Source: Streptomyces sp. AJS327 (lineage in GTDB: Bacteria; Actinomycetota; Actinomycetes; Streptomycetales; Streptomycetaceae). From it: 64,000 bases of DNA. A program made the translations under genes and the position numbers. The notes beneath the pieces are model-generated. The model saw only the letters and a program-made list of their open reading frames with translations. It was not told the origin of the DNA and made no database searches. The DNA is taken from NCBI RefSeq assembly GCF_013450295.1, contig NZ_SKBR01000001.1, positions 1,306,001 to 1,370,000 on the forward strand. Direction: 5' to 3'. This document shows, in pieces, positions 49,740 through 59,030 of the stretch; the first letter of the stretch is position 1; each line of letters begins with the position of its first letter.

Positions 49740-51793
49740 GTGTAGCTCCGCTGGGTGGGGTGGACGTGTTCGAAGTCGAGCCGTTCGCGGTGGAGCACGG
49801 GCGCCTGGCCGGTACCGGTGAACTCCCAGGCGGCGACGTACGCGTAGGAGGCGTCGTCGCGCAGCGCCTCGCCGCCGGTGGTCTGGCTCTCGGTGCGGAA
49901 GTGGCCGCCGCAGGACTCCGCGCGGTGCAGCGCGTCCAGGCACATCAGCTCGGCCAACTCCAGGTAGTCCACCAGCCGGTGGGCCTTCTCCAGCTCCTGG
50001 TTGAGCCGCTCGCCGCTGCCCGGCACCCGGATCCGCCGCCAGAACTCGGCCCGCAGCTCAGGGAGGCGCTCCAGCGCTCCGCGCAAGCCCGCCGCGTCCC
50101 GGGCCATTCCGCACGCCTCCCACAGCAGCTCGCCCAGCTCCCGGTGGAAGCTGTCCGCCGTGCGGTCACCGTTGTTGGAGAGCAGCGCGTACAGCCGGTC
50201 GGTGACGTCGAACACCGCCTCGTGCACGGCCGGATGGTCCCGGTCGACCTCGGCTCGCCCGGCCTCCGACAGCCGCGCCAGGTAGTCGGGAAGGGTGGCC
50301 GGGAGCACGAAGTAGCCGTCCGCCAGGCCCTGCATCAGCGCCGAGGCGCCCAGCCGGTTGGCGCCGTGGTCCGAGAAGTTGGCCTCACCGATCGCGAACA
50401 GCCCCGGCACCGTGGTCTGGAGGTCGTAGTCGACCCAGAGTCCGCCCATCGTGTAGTGGATCGCGGGGTAGATGCGCATCGGCACCTCGTACGGGTCCTC
50501 GGCGGTGATGCGCTGGTACATCTCGAAGAGGTTGCCGTAGCGCTCCTCCACGGCCTTCCGGCCCAGCCGCCGGACGGCGTCGGCGAAGTCCAGGTACACG
50601 CCCTCGCCACCGGGGCCGACCCCACGCCCCTCGTCGCAGACCTGCTTGGCGGCGCGCGAGGCGATGTCCCGGGGGACCAGGTTGCCGAAGGCCGGGTAGC
50701 GGCGCTCCAGGTAGTAGTCGCGCTCCGCCTCCGGGATCCGTCCGGGGGGTCTCGTGTCGCCCGCCCGCGCGGGCACCCAGATGCGGCCGTCGTTCCGCAG
50801 CGACTCGCTCATCAGCGTCAGCTTCGACTGGTGCTCGCCGGAGCGCGGGATACAGGTGGGGTGGATCTGCGTGAAGCAGGGGTTGGCCATCCGGGCCCCG
50901 CGCCGGTGCGCCCGCCAGATCGCGGTGGCGTTGGAGTTCCGCGCGTTGGTGGAGAGCCGGAAGACGTTGCCGTAGCCGCCGGTCGCCAGCACCACCGCGT
51001 CCCCGAGGTGCGTCTCCACCCGGCCGGTGACCAGGTCCCGGGTGACGACCCCGCGCGCCCGGCCGTCCACCACCACCAGGTCGAGCATCTCGGTGCGCGG
51101 GTGCATCTCCACGGCGCCCGCCGCGATCTGCCGGGACAGCGCCTGGTACGCGCCGAGCAGCAGCTGCTGACCGGTCTGCCCCCGGGCGTAGAAGGTGCGG
51201 GCGACCTGCACCCCACCGAAGGACCGGGTGTCCAGCAGCCCTCCGTACTCGCGCGCGAACGGGACGCCCTGGGCGACGCACTGGTCGATGATCTCCACGG
51301 AGATCTGCGCCAGCCGGTGCACGTTCGACTCGCGCGCCCGGAAGTCCCCGCCCTTGACGGTGTCGTAGAACAGCCGGTGCACCGAGTCACCGTCGTTGCG
51401 GTAGTTCTTGGCCGCGTTGATACCGCCCTGCGCGGCGATCGAGTGTGCCCGGCGGGGGGAGTCCTGGTAGCAGAACTGCGTTACCCGGTAGCCCTGTTCG
51501 GCCAGGGTCGCCCCGGCGGCTGCGCCCGCGAGCCCGGTGCCGACCACGATCACCCGGAACCCGCGCCGGTTCGCCGGGTTGACCAGCTTCGCCTCGAAGC
51601 GCCGCCGGTCCCAGCGCTCGGCGATCGGCCCCTCCGGGGCCCGGGAGTCCACGAGCGGCGCGCCCTCCGTGTACCGGGCGTACGCCGGGCCGTCGAGGAG
51701 GTCCGTCCCCGCCGGGCCGGGCGCCGGGGCGCCCGGGGGACCCCCGGAGACGCCGGAGGCGGGCGGGGTGGAAGCGGGGATGTCGGAGGGCAT
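49736..51793 (-). CDS. sdhA: Succinate dehydrogenase/fumarate reductase flavoprotein subunit
   Basis: A 685-residue catalytic subunit. The FAD-binding start is [21 protein letters not shown] near 78, and the histidine for covalent FAD attachment is in [11 protein letters not shown] near 113. Active-site motifs ([12 protein letters not shown], and near 440 [12 protein letters not shown]) are present. The N-terminal 60 residues are a Pro/Gly-rich extension of lower conservation. It is one of several Sdh types; the gene set with a single five-helix anchor resembles mycobacterial Sdh1. It starts 1 nt after the sdhC stop. Confidence 0.92.
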   Translation of the reverse strand: MPSDIPASTPPASGVSGGPPGAPAPGPAGTDLLDGPAYARYTEGAPLVDSRAPEGPIAERWDRRRFEAKLVNPANRRGFRVIVVGTGLAGAAAGATLAEQGYRVTQFCYQDSPRRAHSIAAQGGINAAKNYRNDGDSVHRLFYDTVKGGDFRARESNVHRLAQISVEIIDQCVAQGVPFAREYGGLLDTRSFGGVQVARTFYARGQTGQQLLLGAYQALSRQIAAGAVEMHPRTEMLDLVVVDGRARGVVTRDLVTGRVETHLGDAVVLATGGYGNVFRLSTNARNSNATAIWRAHRRGARMANPCFTQIHPTCIPRSGEHQSKLTLMSESLRNDGRIWVPARAGDTRPPGRIPEAERDYYLERRYPAFGNLVPRDIASRAAKQVCDEGRGVGPGGEGVYLDFADAVRRLGRKAVEERYGNLFEMYQRITAEDPYEVPMRIYPAIHYTMGGLWVDYDLQTTVPGLFAIGEANFSDHGANRLGASALMQGLADGYFVLPATLPDYLARLSEAGRAEVDRDHPAVHEAVFDVTDRLYALLSNNGDRTADSFHRELGELLWEACGMARDAAGLRGALERLPELRAEFWRRIRVPGSGERLNQELEKAHRLVDYLELAELMCLDALHRAESCGGHFRTESQTTGGEALRDDASYAYVAAWEFTGTGQAPVLHRERLDFEHVHPTQRSYT

Positions 51794-51794
51794 G

Positions 51795-52496
51795 TCAGCT
51801 CACTACTCCCGTCATGACGGAGAGGGGAACGGCCAGGAAACCGGCGGTCAGCACCAGGGCCAGCCCGTTGGCCAGGGCGCGCAGCGTCCGGTCCGGGCCG
51901 GTCCTGGTCACCCCGAGGGTCAGCGCCGCGCTCCGCAAACCGTGCCGGACGTGGAGCCCCACGGCGAGCATCGCCACGACGTAGATCACGTTGCCGTACC
52001 AGGTGCCGAACGTCGCGAGCACGTTCTCGTACGGACGGCCCGCCTCCCCACGGGGGTTGACGGTGCCGGTCGTCAGGTCGAGCACGTGCCAGACGATGAA
52101 CAGCGCGAGGATCACCCCGCCCCACCGCATGGTGCGCACCGCGTAGCTGGAGCGGCGCCGCCGGTGCGCGTAGCCGATCGGGCGGGCCGCGCGGTCCCGG
52201 CGGCTGAGCTGGTACGCGCTGACGCCGTGCGCCACCACCGAGCCGAGCAGCACCACGCGCACCAGCCAGAGGAACCACCCGTGGTGCAGGGCCGGTTCGC
52301 CCAGCGTGCGCAGCCAGCGCGCGTAGCCGTTGAACTCCTCTGGGCCGAAGAACACCTTGAGGTTCCCCAGCATGTGCACGACCAGGTACAGCAGCATCAC
52401 CAGGCCGCTCACCGCCATGACGGCCTTCTTGCCGACGGTCGAGCGCCAGATCACCCGCGCCGTTCCGGCGCGCTCCGCACGCGTTGCCAGGGTCAT
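51795..52496 (-). CDS. sdhC: Succinate dehydrogenase cytochrome b subunit (five-helix type)
   Basis: A 233-residue membrane anchor with five predicted spans and conserved histidines in [36 protein letters not shown] and GLHVRHGL, several of which can bind two haems, as in the Bacillus/epsilonproteobacterial type. There is no sdhD. The ATG at 52496 is chosen over a longer start at 52526 because a TAGCGT -10 box (52509-52504, minus strand) is 7 nt upstream, giving a leaderless transcript. It starts the sdhCAB operon. Confidence 0.88.
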   Translation of the reverse strand: MTLATRAERAGTARVIWRSTVGKKAVMAVSGLVMLLYLVVHMLGNLKVFFGPEEFNGYARWLRTLGEPALHHGWFLWLVRVVLLGSVVAHGVSAYQLSRRDRAARPIGYAHRRRRSSYAVRTMRWGGVILALFIVWHVLDLTTGTVNPRGEAGRPYENVLATFGTWYGNVIYVVAMLAVGLHVRHGLRSAALTLGVTRTGPDRTLRALANGLALVLTAGFLAVPLSVMTGVVS

Positions 52497-52590
52497 GACC
52501 GAGACGCTAGGGACACCTCCCGTCATCAGTCCAAGACATAGAACCGCTGTATTCGATAGGGGGTAACTATCGCTGCCGTACCCTGGCGGT
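52497..52590 (+). promoter_or_regulatory. Divergent sdhC / lysR promoter region with LysR-type palindrome
   Basis: In 94 nt, two leaderless promoters face away from each other: TAGCGT for sdhC (minus, 52509-52504) and TACCCT for lysR (plus, 52579-52584). Between them is the perfect inverted repeat CGATAG (52554-52559) and CTATCG (52567-52572), with 7 nt between; it contains T-N11-A (52557 and 52569), the LysR-family site pattern. Its centre is near -67 of sdhC and over the -35 region of lysR, as expected for activation of sdhC and self-repression. This is inference from position. Confidence 0.65.
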
Positions 52591-53478
52591 ATGCAGCTCC
52601 ACCAGCTCCGCTATTTCGCGGCCGTCGCGGACACCCGGCACTTCACCCGCGCCGCCCAGCGGGAACACGTCGCCCAGCCCTCCCTCTCCCAGCAGATCCG
52701 GGCCCTGGAGCGGGAGCTGGGCGCCCAGCTCATCCACCGGGCGCGCGGCCACATCGCGCTCACCGACGCGGGGGAGGCCCTGCTGCCGCTCGCCCGGCGG
52801 ATCCTCGCCGACGCCGAGACCGCCCGCCGCGAGGTGCAGGAGGTGGCGCTGCTGCGCCGGGGCCGGGTGCGGCTCGGCGCGCCGCCCAGCCTCTGCGCCA
52901 GCCTCGTCCCGGACGTGCTCCGCGCCTTCCACGACGCCTACCCCGCCGTCGAGCTGGCCGTGCACGAGGACGGCTCCCAGGACCTCGTGCGGGTGCTCGC
53001 CGCCGGGGAGCTGGACCTGGCGCTGGTCATCACCCCGCTGCCCGGGCAGGGACCGGCGCTCACCACCACCGAACTGCTCAGCGAGGAGCTGGTGGTGGTC
53101 TCACCGACGGACGGTCCACCGCCCGTCACCCGCCGCCGGATGCGCGTCGGGGACCTCCGCGACCAGCCGCTGGTGATGTTCCGGCACGGCTACGACCTGC
53201 GTGACTTCACCATGGCCGTCTGCCGCGAGGCCGGGTTCGAACCTCAACTGGGCGTGGAGGGCGGCGAGATGGACGCCGTACTCGGCTTCGTCCGCGCCGG
53301 GCTCGGACTCGCCGTGGTGCCCAGCATGGTGGCCGCGCGCTCCGGTCTCCGGGTGACCCCGTTCGAGCCACCCGGGCCGCACCGCACCATCTCCGTGGCG
53401 CACCGAAGCGACGTCTCCCCGCCCCGCGCCGCCCGCGAGTTGCGGCGCATCCTCACCGAACGCCTCAGCCCCGGTTGA
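52591..53478 (+). CDS. LysR family transcriptional regulator
   Basis: A 295-residue regulator. The winged helix-turn-helix is at residues 1-60 (MQLHQLRYFAAVADTRHFTRAAQREHVAQPSLSQQIRALE, here in parts), and residues 90-290 form the periplasmic-binding-like sensor domain. It is divergent from sdhCAB and probably controls it and itself. The effector is unknown; a C4-dicarboxylate would be a natural guess. TACCCT at 52579-52584 lies 6 nt before the ATG, predicting a leaderless mRNA. Confidence 0.92.
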   Translation: MQLHQLRYFAAVADTRHFTRAAQREHVAQPSLSQQIRALERELGAQLIHRARGHIALTDAGEALLPLARRILADAETARREVQEVALLRRGRVRLGAPPSLCASLVPDVLRAFHDAYPAVELAVHEDGSQDLVRVLAAGELDLALVITPLPGQGPALTTTELLSEELVVVSPTDGPPPVTRRRMRVGDLRDQPLVMFRHGYDLRDFTMAVCREAGFEPQLGVEGGEMDAVLGFVRAGLGLAVVPSMVAARSGLRVTPFEPPGPHRTISVAHRSDVSPPRAARELRRILTERLSPG

Positions 53479-53540
53479 CCGTTCGCCCCCTGGGACGCGC
53501 CCGCGCCAGCAGCGAGGCGCTCCGCACGGCGACGCGCGAT

Positions 53541-53571
53541 ACGTACGGGACCGCGGGGACGTACGGGACCG
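53541..53571 (+). repeat. Direct repeat upstream of the ArsR-like gene
   Basis: ACGTACGGGACCG occurs at 53541-53553 and again at 53559-53571, offset by 18 bp. It lies about 80 bp before the start of the ArsR-like gene and could be an operator. Confidence 0.5.
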
Positions 53572-53648
53572 GCCGGAACCCGGCGGAGCGCGCGGGGAGT
53601 CGCGCACCCGCCGGTGCGCGCCCCGCCCCGGCTGCCTAGCGTGGTGGT

Positions 53649-54236
53649 ATGGCTGCCCCCGCGAACCGCGTCACCGACCTGGCCGTGCTGAAGGTCCTCA
53701 CCCACCCCCTGCGCGTCCAGCTCTGGCACGCGCTGCACGCCGCCCGCACGGCGACCGCCTCCCAACTGGCCGAGGAGGTGGACGAGGCGGTCTCGCTCGT
53801 CAGCTACCACCTGCGCAGGATGGCCGAACACGGCCTGATCACCGAAGCCGAGGGCCGGGGCACCGACGGCCGGGAGCGCTGGTGGCGCCAGGCGGACGAA
53901 CGCGGAATCTCCTTCCGCACCGGCGACTTCTCCGACCGGCCGGAGAGCGCCGCCGTCGTCAGCCAGGTGATGCGGCGGCTGCTGGAGGCGCGCAGCGAGC
54001 GCTACGCCGCCTTCCTCGACCAGCGGGACGCCTGGCCGGCGGAGTGGGCCGACGCCTCGATCTCCTCCGACTACGCGGTCCGCCTCACCGCCGAGGAGCT
54101 GAACGAACTGTCCCGCGAGATGGGCGAGTTGGTGCACCGCTGGATCGAGCGGGGACGCGCGGCGGACCGGGCGGGCGACACCGCGGGCCGCGAGAACGTG
54201 GCCCTGCACCTCTACGGGTTCCCCCTCGGCCCCTGA
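53649..54236 (+). CDS. ArsR-like winged helix regulator
   Basis: A 195-residue regulator with an N-terminal ArsR/HTH_20-type winged helix (residues 10-90; LKVLTHPLRVQLWHALHAA and VSLVSYHLRRMAEHGLI), followed by a helical C-terminus that ends at LYGFPLGP. No metal-binding CxC is seen, so it is not a classical arsenic sensor. TAGCGT at 53637-53642 is 6 nt before the ATG, so a leaderless transcript is likely. Its target is not evident; the neighbouring TIGR03085 gene converges on it. Confidence 0.82.
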   Translation: MAAPANRVTDLAVLKVLTHPLRVQLWHALHAARTATASQLAEEVDEAVSLVSYHLRRMAEHGLITEAEGRGTDGRERWWRQADERGISFRTGDFSDRPESAAVVSQVMRRLLEARSERYAAFLDQRDAWPAEWADASISSDYAVRLTAEELNELSREMGELVHRWIERGRAADRAGDTAGRENVALHLYGFPLGP

Positions 54237-54283
54237 CGGCCAGCCGGGGCCGTCCCCCTGGCCAGCGGCGAGTGCGGTCCGGT

Positions 54284-54310
54284 CCCCCGGCGCCGGTCCG
54301 GCGCCGGGGG
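54284..54310 (+). terminator. Stem-loop between arsR-like and TIGR03085 genes
   Basis: CCCCCGGCGCC at 54284-54294 pairs perfectly with GGCGCCGGGGG at 54300-54310 with a GGTCC loop. It lies between convergent stops (54236 and 54319) and can terminate both. Confidence 0.75.
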
Positions 54311-54318
54311 CGGCCTCC

Positions 54319-54951
54319 TCAGACGCCGAGCGCGGCCTCCCGCGCCCGGGCGACGTCCTCCTTCTCGCCCTCCGTCTCGACCCGCGCCGCCTCCTGCCGT
54401 CCGGCGGCGAACAGCAGCAGTTCGGAGGGGGCGCCGGTCACGGTGACGACGGGGGTGCCCCGATGCGCCACCACCGTCTGCCCGTTGGGGCGGCGCAGCA
54501 CCAGCCCGACCGGACAGCGGCGCCCGTAGACCCGCGCCACCGTCTCCAGCCGCCGCCACAGCGTGTCCTCGAAGACGGGGTCCAGCTCGCGCGGCGTCCA
54601 GTCGGCGCGGGCCCGCCGCACGTCCTCGGTGTGCACGAAGAACTCGACGGTGTTCGCCGCCTCGTCGACCTGCTTGAGCGCGAAGGGCGACATCCGGGGC
54701 GGTCCGGTGCGGATGAGCTGGATCAGCTCGTCATACGGCTTCTTGGTGAACTCGGCCTGCACCCGGGCGAGTCGGGCGGCGAGCGGCTTGACGAGCAGGC
54801 CGCCGGCCGCGTCCGCCCGTCGCTCGCGGACCACGACGTGCGCCGCGAGGTCCCTGGCCCGCCACCCCGCGCACAGGGTGGGGGCCTCCGGGCCCTCGCT
54901 CTCCAACAGGTCGGCCAGAAGTAGACGTTCACGCTTGGCATGGGTGGACAT
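54319..54951 (-). CDS. TIGR03085 family protein (DinB/maleylpyruvate isomerase N fold)
   Basis: A 210-residue protein of the actinobacterial TIGR03085 family. The segment [33 protein letters not shown] at the start (in parts) is typical of the DinB-like metal-binding helical bundle, with a histidine in AAHVVVRE and another in [12 protein letters not shown] near 115. Related enzymes act with mycothiol; the substrate here is unknown. TAGGGT on the minus strand (54963-54958) is 6 nt before the ATG at 54951, so it is probably leaderless. Confidence 0.85.
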   Translation of the reverse strand: MSTHAKRERLLLADLLESEGPEAPTLCAGWRARDLAAHVVVRERRADAAGGLLVKPLAARLARVQAEFTKKPYDELIQLIRTGPPRMSPFALKQVDEAANTVEFFVHTEDVRRARADWTPRELDPVFEDTLWRRLETVARVYGRRCPVGLVLRRPNGQTVVAHRGTPVVTVTGAPSELLLFAAGRQEAARVETEGEKEDVARAREAALGV

Positions 54952-55166
54952 ATCGCCACCCTACGGCGGGCGGACGGCGGGGGCGAGGCGCGCCGCCCCG
55001 GCGCGGGACCGGCGCGAGGGGTGGCGGGAGCGGGACGGCGCCCACGCGGCCCGGGCCCGGGCACCTCCGCCCGCGCTCCCGCGCGTCCGTCCCGCTCCGG
55101 GGCGCCGCCACGGGGGAGCGGGCGGGTGGGCGGCCGGGGCTTCCCTGGGTGCGGGACAATGGCCGT

Positions 55167-55526
55167 ATGCCCGGATCCTCTCTCGACCCCGCCATCGCCG
55201 ACCGTCTCAAGCGCGGCGCCGACGGGCTGGTCCCCGCCGTCGCCCAGCAGCACGACACCGGCGAGGTGCTGATGCTCGGCTGGATGGACGACGAGGCGCT
55301 GCACCGCACGCTCACCACCGGCCGCGCCACCTACTGGAGCCGCAGCCGCGCGGAGTACTGGGTCAAGGGCGACACCTCGGGCAACGTCCAGCGCGTCGTC
55401 TCGGTCGCCCTGGACTGCGACGGGGACACCGTGCTGGTCCGGGTCGACCAGACCGGCGCCGCCTGCCACACCGGCGACCGCACCTGCTTCGACGCCGACC
55501 CGCTCCCGGTGACCGGCGCCGGGTGA
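55167..55526 (+). CDS. hisI: Phosphoribosyl-AMP cyclohydrolase HisI
   Basis: A 119-residue zinc enzyme for the third step of histidine synthesis. The motifs are visible: [17 protein letters not shown] near 36, [18 protein letters not shown] near 57, [26 protein letters not shown] (in pieces) near 85-108, with the three zinc-site cysteines. There is no HisE domain, so PR-ATP pyrophosphohydrolase must be elsewhere. The ATG at 55167 is chosen because GACAAT at 55155-55160 stands 6 nt before it. It is apart from the main his operon, beside trpE. Confidence 0.94.
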   Translation: MPGSSLDPAIADRLKRGADGLVPAVAQQHDTGEVLMLGWMDDEALHRTLTTGRATYWSRSRAEYWVKGDTSGNVQRVVSVALDCDGDTVLVRVDQTGAACHTGDRTCFDADPLPVTGAG

Positions 55527-55621
55527 CCCCCACCGGGCGCACCACCGCCCCGGGTCATGCTGGGGGGTGAGCGCCCGGAGAGCGCCACCGGGGCCGACTC
55601 CCCTCAAGTACCCTCCCTGCC

Positions 55622-57175
55622 ATGACCACGGGCACCGCATCCCTGACGACCCGGGCGGAGATCTCCCCCGATCCCGGAACCTTCCGAGCCCTCGCCGCGG
55701 ACCGCCGGGTCATCCCGGTGACCCGGCGGCTCCTCGCCGACGGGGACACCCCCATCGCGCTCTACCGCAAACTCGCGGCCGAGCGGACCGGCACCTTCCT
55801 GCTGGAGTCCGCCGAGAACGGTCGCACCTGGTCGCGCTACTCCTTCGTCGGCGTGCGCAGCGCCGCCACTCTCACCGTCCGGGACGGCGCCGCCCACTGG
55901 CTGGGCACACCGCCGCTCGGCGTCCCGACCGGCGGTGATCCGCTGCGTGCCCTGGGCGAGACCATCGAGACCCTGCACACCCCCCGCGACCTGCACGAGC
56001 GGGACGACCTGCCGCCCTTCACCGGCGGCATGGTCGGCTACCTGGGCTACGACATCGTCCGCCGGCTGGAGAGGGTCGGAGGCGCCGGGGGCCCGGTGGA
56101 CGACCTGGAGCTGCCCGAGCTGACCATGCTGCTCGCCTCCGACCTCGCGGTGCTCGACCACCGCGACGGCACCGTGCTGCTGATCGCCAACGCGATCAAC
56201 CACAACGACCTGGACACCGGGGTCGACGAGGCGTACGCGGACGCGGTCCGCCGGCTCGACGGGATGGCCGCCGACCTCGCCCGCCCCGCCCCCGTGGCCC
56301 CCGCGCCGCTGCCGCCCTCCGCCCTCCCGCCGTACGAGGCACGCTCCGGCGGGGCCACCTACCAGGGCTGGGTGGAGGACGTGAAGGAGCGCATCCGGGC
56401 GGGCGAGGCGTTCCAGGTGGTGCCCTCGCAGCGCTTCGAGACCCGGTGCGAGGCGAGCGCGCTGGACGTCTACCGGGTGCTGCGCGCCACCAACCCCAGC
56501 CCGTACATGTACCTCTTCCGCTTCGACGGCTTCGACGTCGTCGGGTCCAGCCCAGAGGCCCTCGTCAAGGTCGAGGAGGGCCGCGCGATGATGCACCCCA
56601 TCGCGGGCACCCGGCCGCGCGGCGGTACCCCGCGGGAGGACACCGCGCTCGCCGAGGAGCTGCTCGCCGACCCCAAGGAGCGGGCCGAGCACCTGATGCT
56701 GGTCGACCTCGGCCGCAACGACCTGGGCCGGGTGTGCGAGCCGGGCAGCGTCGAGGTCGTCGACTTCATGTCGGTCGAGCGGTACAGCCACGTGATGCAC
56801 ATCGTCTCCACGGTCACCGGCCAGCTCGCCCCGGGCCGCTCCGCGCTGGACGCGCTCACCGCCTGCTTCCCCGCCGGGACGCTCTCCGGTGCGCCGAAGC
56901 CGCGCGCCCTCCAGATCATCGAGGAGCTGGAGCCCACCCGCCGCGGGATCTACGGCGGCTGCGTCGGCTACCTGGACTTCGCCGGGGACTCGGACACCGC
57001 CATCGCGATCCGTACCGCCCTGCTGCGGAACGGCACCGCGTACGTCCAGGCGGGCGCGGGCGTCGTCGCCGACTCCGACCCGGAGGCCGAGGACACCGAG
57101 TGCCGGAACAAGGCGGCCGCGGTCCTGAGGGCGGTCCACGCGGCCCACGCGCTCGGCGGTAGCGTGGAGGGGTGA
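55622..57175 (+). CDS. trpE: Anthranilate synthase component I TrpE
   Basis: A 517-residue chorismate-using enzyme for the first step of tryptophan synthesis. The tryptophan-feedback motif LLES is at residues 60-63, and the catalytic domain has [13 protein letters not shown] near 262, NPSPYMYLF near 292, [12 protein letters not shown] near 330 and HIVSTVTG near 393. There is no fused TrpG, and no trpG is seen nearby. TACCCT at 55609-55614 lies 7 nt before the ATG, so the mRNA may be leaderless and lack a trp leader peptide. The stop overlaps the next gene. Confidence 0.96.
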   Translation: MTTGTASLTTRAEISPDPGTFRALAADRRVIPVTRRLLADGDTPIALYRKLAAERTGTFLLESAENGRTWSRYSFVGVRSAATLTVRDGAAHWLGTPPLGVPTGGDPLRALGETIETLHTPRDLHERDDLPPFTGGMVGYLGYDIVRRLERVGGAGGPVDDLELPELTMLLASDLAVLDHRDGTVLLIANAINHNDLDTGVDEAYADAVRRLDGMAADLARPAPVAPAPLPPSALPPYEARSGGATYQGWVEDVKERIRAGEAFQVVPSQRFETRCEASALDVYRVLRATNPSPYMYLFRFDGFDVVGSSPEALVKVEEGRAMMHPIAGTRPRGGTPREDTALAEELLADPKERAEHLMLVDLGRNDLGRVCEPGSVEVVDFMSVERYSHVMHIVSTVTGQLAPGRSALDALTACFPAGTLSGAPKPRALQIIEELEPTRRGIYGGCVGYLDFAGDSDTAIAIRTALLRNGTAYVQAGAGVVADSDPEAEDTECRNKAAAVLRAVHAAHALGGSVEG

Positions 57176-58002
57176 CTTCCCCAACCCCGGCGCGCGGCCC
57201 CGGCCGCGCGGCAGAGCAGAGCGACGGGACGGACGCGGAACCGCGCCCCGCCGCCGAGGAGCCGAGCGGTGGGCCCGAGGCCGGAAGCGCGGCCCGGGGC
57301 GAGGAGGGCGCCACCACCGCCGGTACTGACGGGGGCCGCGTCGTCTCCGCCGCCCGCGCCTCCCGGCGCTCGCTCGCGCTCGCCCTGCTGTGCGCCGCTG
57401 CCGGTGCCGCGCTCGCCCTCATCTCGGGCGGCCAGCGGTGGAGTTCGGCCGAGGCGTCGTTCGCGGGCGGCACCCTGCCGGTGAGTGCCGAGGGCGGCGA
57501 GGTCACCGGGCTGCCCAGCGCGCTGGCCCTGGTCGGCCTCGCCGCGCTGGTCGCCGTCTTCGCCGTGCGGCGGGTGGCCCGGCGGGTGGTGGCGGCGCTG
57601 CTGACGCTCTGCGGCGTGGCGACGCTGGCGGCAGCCCTGTTCGGCGCCGACGACACCGGCGCGCTGGAGGAGAAGGCCAGCAAGGCCAGCGGGATCGCCG
57701 AGTCCGGCGTGGGCACGGTGGACCTCACCGCCTGGCCGTACCTCTCCGCCACGGGCGGGGCCCTGCTGCTCTGCGCCGGGCTGCTCGCCCTCCGCTACGG
57801 CCGCGCCTGGCCCTCGATGGCGGGCACCGGACGGTACGACCGTTCCCCCACGCGGCCCACGCGCGCCGGAGTGGCCGCGCGGTCCGGGCGCGGCGCCGCC
57901 CCCCGGGTCGACCCGGACCGGCCGGAGGACCTGTGGAAGGCGCTCGACCGGGGCGAGGACCCCACCGGTGAACCGGACACCGGCCGGCGGGACGGCGCCT
58001 GA
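57172..58002 (+). CDS. Trp biosynthesis-associated membrane protein (TIGR02234)
   Basis: A 276-residue protein. After a disordered 60-residue N-terminus come four membrane spans near 63-83, 108-128, 130-150 and 186-206, and a basic C-terminal tail of about 65 residues. A short conserved outer stretch [12 protein letters not shown] lies after the first span. Proteins of this family (TIGR02234) sit beside trp genes in actinobacteria; no activity is known. It overlaps the trpE stop by 4 nt; TAGCGT at 57160-57165, inside trpE, is 6 nt before the GTG and could give an extra leaderless transcript. Confidence 0.85.
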   Translation: MTSPTPARGPGRAAEQSDGTDAEPRPAAEEPSGGPEAGSAARGEEGATTAGTDGGRVVSAARASRRSLALALLCAAAGAALALISGGQRWSSAEASFAGGTLPVSAEGGEVTGLPSALALVGLAALVAVFAVRRVARRVVAALLTLCGVATLAAALFGADDTGALEEKASKASGIAESGVGTVDLTAWPYLSATGGALLLCAGLLALRYGRAWPSMAGTGRYDRSPTRPTRAGVAARSGRGAAPRVDPDRPEDLWKALDRGEDPTGEPDTGRRDGA

Positions 58003-58160
58003 GCCACCCCGGAACCCGGGACGGCCGGACCGTTCCGGTGACCCCCTGACTCCAGCTGGCGACCGCCCGGGAGAGAATGTTCCCGGAGGGCACGGCACCG
58101 CCGCTGAGAACGGCGACCCCGTGCCCGGCCACGCGGACACCAGTCACACAAGGAGCACTC

Positions 58161-58421
58161 ATGGCGGGCAGCAGCCACGGACACACCCCGGCCGCCTGGA
58201 CGGGCGTCATCATCGCTTTCATCGGCTTCTGCGTCAGCGGGATGTTCATGGTGATGGCGCAGCCGGTGGGCGTCATCGGCGGACTGGTCGTGGTCGGCCT
58301 CGGCGGCGTCGTCGGCCTGGCGATGCGGGCGGCCGGGCTTGGGATGCCGAAGCCCGAGACGGTGCGGGCCGGCGCGCGCGAGGACAGCGAGCGGGGGACC
58401 CGGACCGGGGCGGGGGTCTGA
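58161..58421 (+). CDS. HGxxPAAW family membrane protein
   Basis: An 86-residue protein with the name-giving motif HGHTPAAW at residues 6-13, then two membrane helices near 14-33 and 39-60, and a charged tail. It is a known family of the actinobacterial trp region, with no established role. The frame is open to 58077, but the ATG at 58161 follows AAGGAG at 58150-58155 and brings the motif to the N-terminus. Its stop codon overlaps the probable start of the DUF2752 gene. Confidence 0.9.
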   Translation: MAGSSHGHTPAAWTGVIIAFIGFCVSGMFMVMAQPVGVIGGLVVVGLGGVVGLAMRAAGLGMPKPETVRAGAREDSERGTRTGAGV

Positions 58422-58870
58422 CCCAGCGCGCCCACCCGGCGCGACGCGGGCCCCGGGGCCTGGCGTCGCGGCTCGCCGCGCCCTGCGCCACCCTGGTGGC
58501 CGCGGGCGCGGCCTTCGCGTATGTGGGGGCCGTCGACCCCAACGAGCCGGGGCACTATCCGGCCTGTCCGGTGCGGAGCCTGCTGGGGCTGGACTGCCCG
58601 GCCTGCGGTGGGCTGCGCGGGGCGCACGCCCTCGTCCACGGCGAACCGCTCGCCGCGCTGAGCGCCAACGCGCTCGCCGTGCTGGCCTTCGCGGGCTTCG
58701 CCCTCTGGTGTCTGGTCTGGCTGGCGGGGGCGGTGCGGGGGCGGCCCGGGCCGCCGTCGCTCGGCGGGGCGGGCCGCTCGCGGGCCTGGCTGGTGGGGGT
58801 GGCCGGGGTGGCGGTGCTGGCCTTCACGGTTGTCCGGAATCTTCCCCTCGGCGCGGCCCTCGGGACCTAG
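58418..58870 (+). CDS. DUF2752 membrane protein (start uncertain, possibly CTG)
   Basis: About 150 residues. The conserved part GHYPACPVRSLLGLDCPACGGLRGAHALVHG has the DUF2752 pattern (C-P-x-R, then LxCPxCGGxR), with membrane spans before and after. No in-frame ATG, GTG or TTG exists between the previous stop and the first span except GTG at 58496, which would remove the N-terminal basic stretch. The CTG at 58418 overlaps the previous stop as CTGA, just as ATGA elsewhere, so I propose it as the start. The role is unknown. Confidence 0.7.
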   Translation: MTQRAHPARRGPRGLASRLAAPCATLVAAGAAFAYVGAVDPNEPGHYPACPVRSLLGLDCPACGGLRGAHALVHGEPLAALSANALAVLAFAGFALWCLVWLAGAVRGRPGPPSLGGAGRSRAWLVGVAGVAVLAFTVVRNLPLGAALGT

Positions 58871-58951
58871 CCGGAGTCCGTCCAGCGGTAATCAATGTCC
58901 GTAATATGGGATTTCGGGCAACCGGATGTGGGGCCTCCGTCCCGCGCCGGA

Positions 58952-58957
58952 TACCAT
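58952..58957 (+). promoter_or_regulatory. Candidate trpC -10 box
   Basis: TACCAT at 58952-58957 would begin a transcript near 58964, giving a leader of about 67 nt before trpC. No -35 match or attenuator-like terminator is convincing. Confidence 0.35.
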
Positions 58958-59030
58958 CGAGGAGCCCGATCTGACCATCCCCGGAGCCCTGGCCTCGGGG
59001 ATCCGCACCAGCCAAGAAAGGGGCCCTCGC

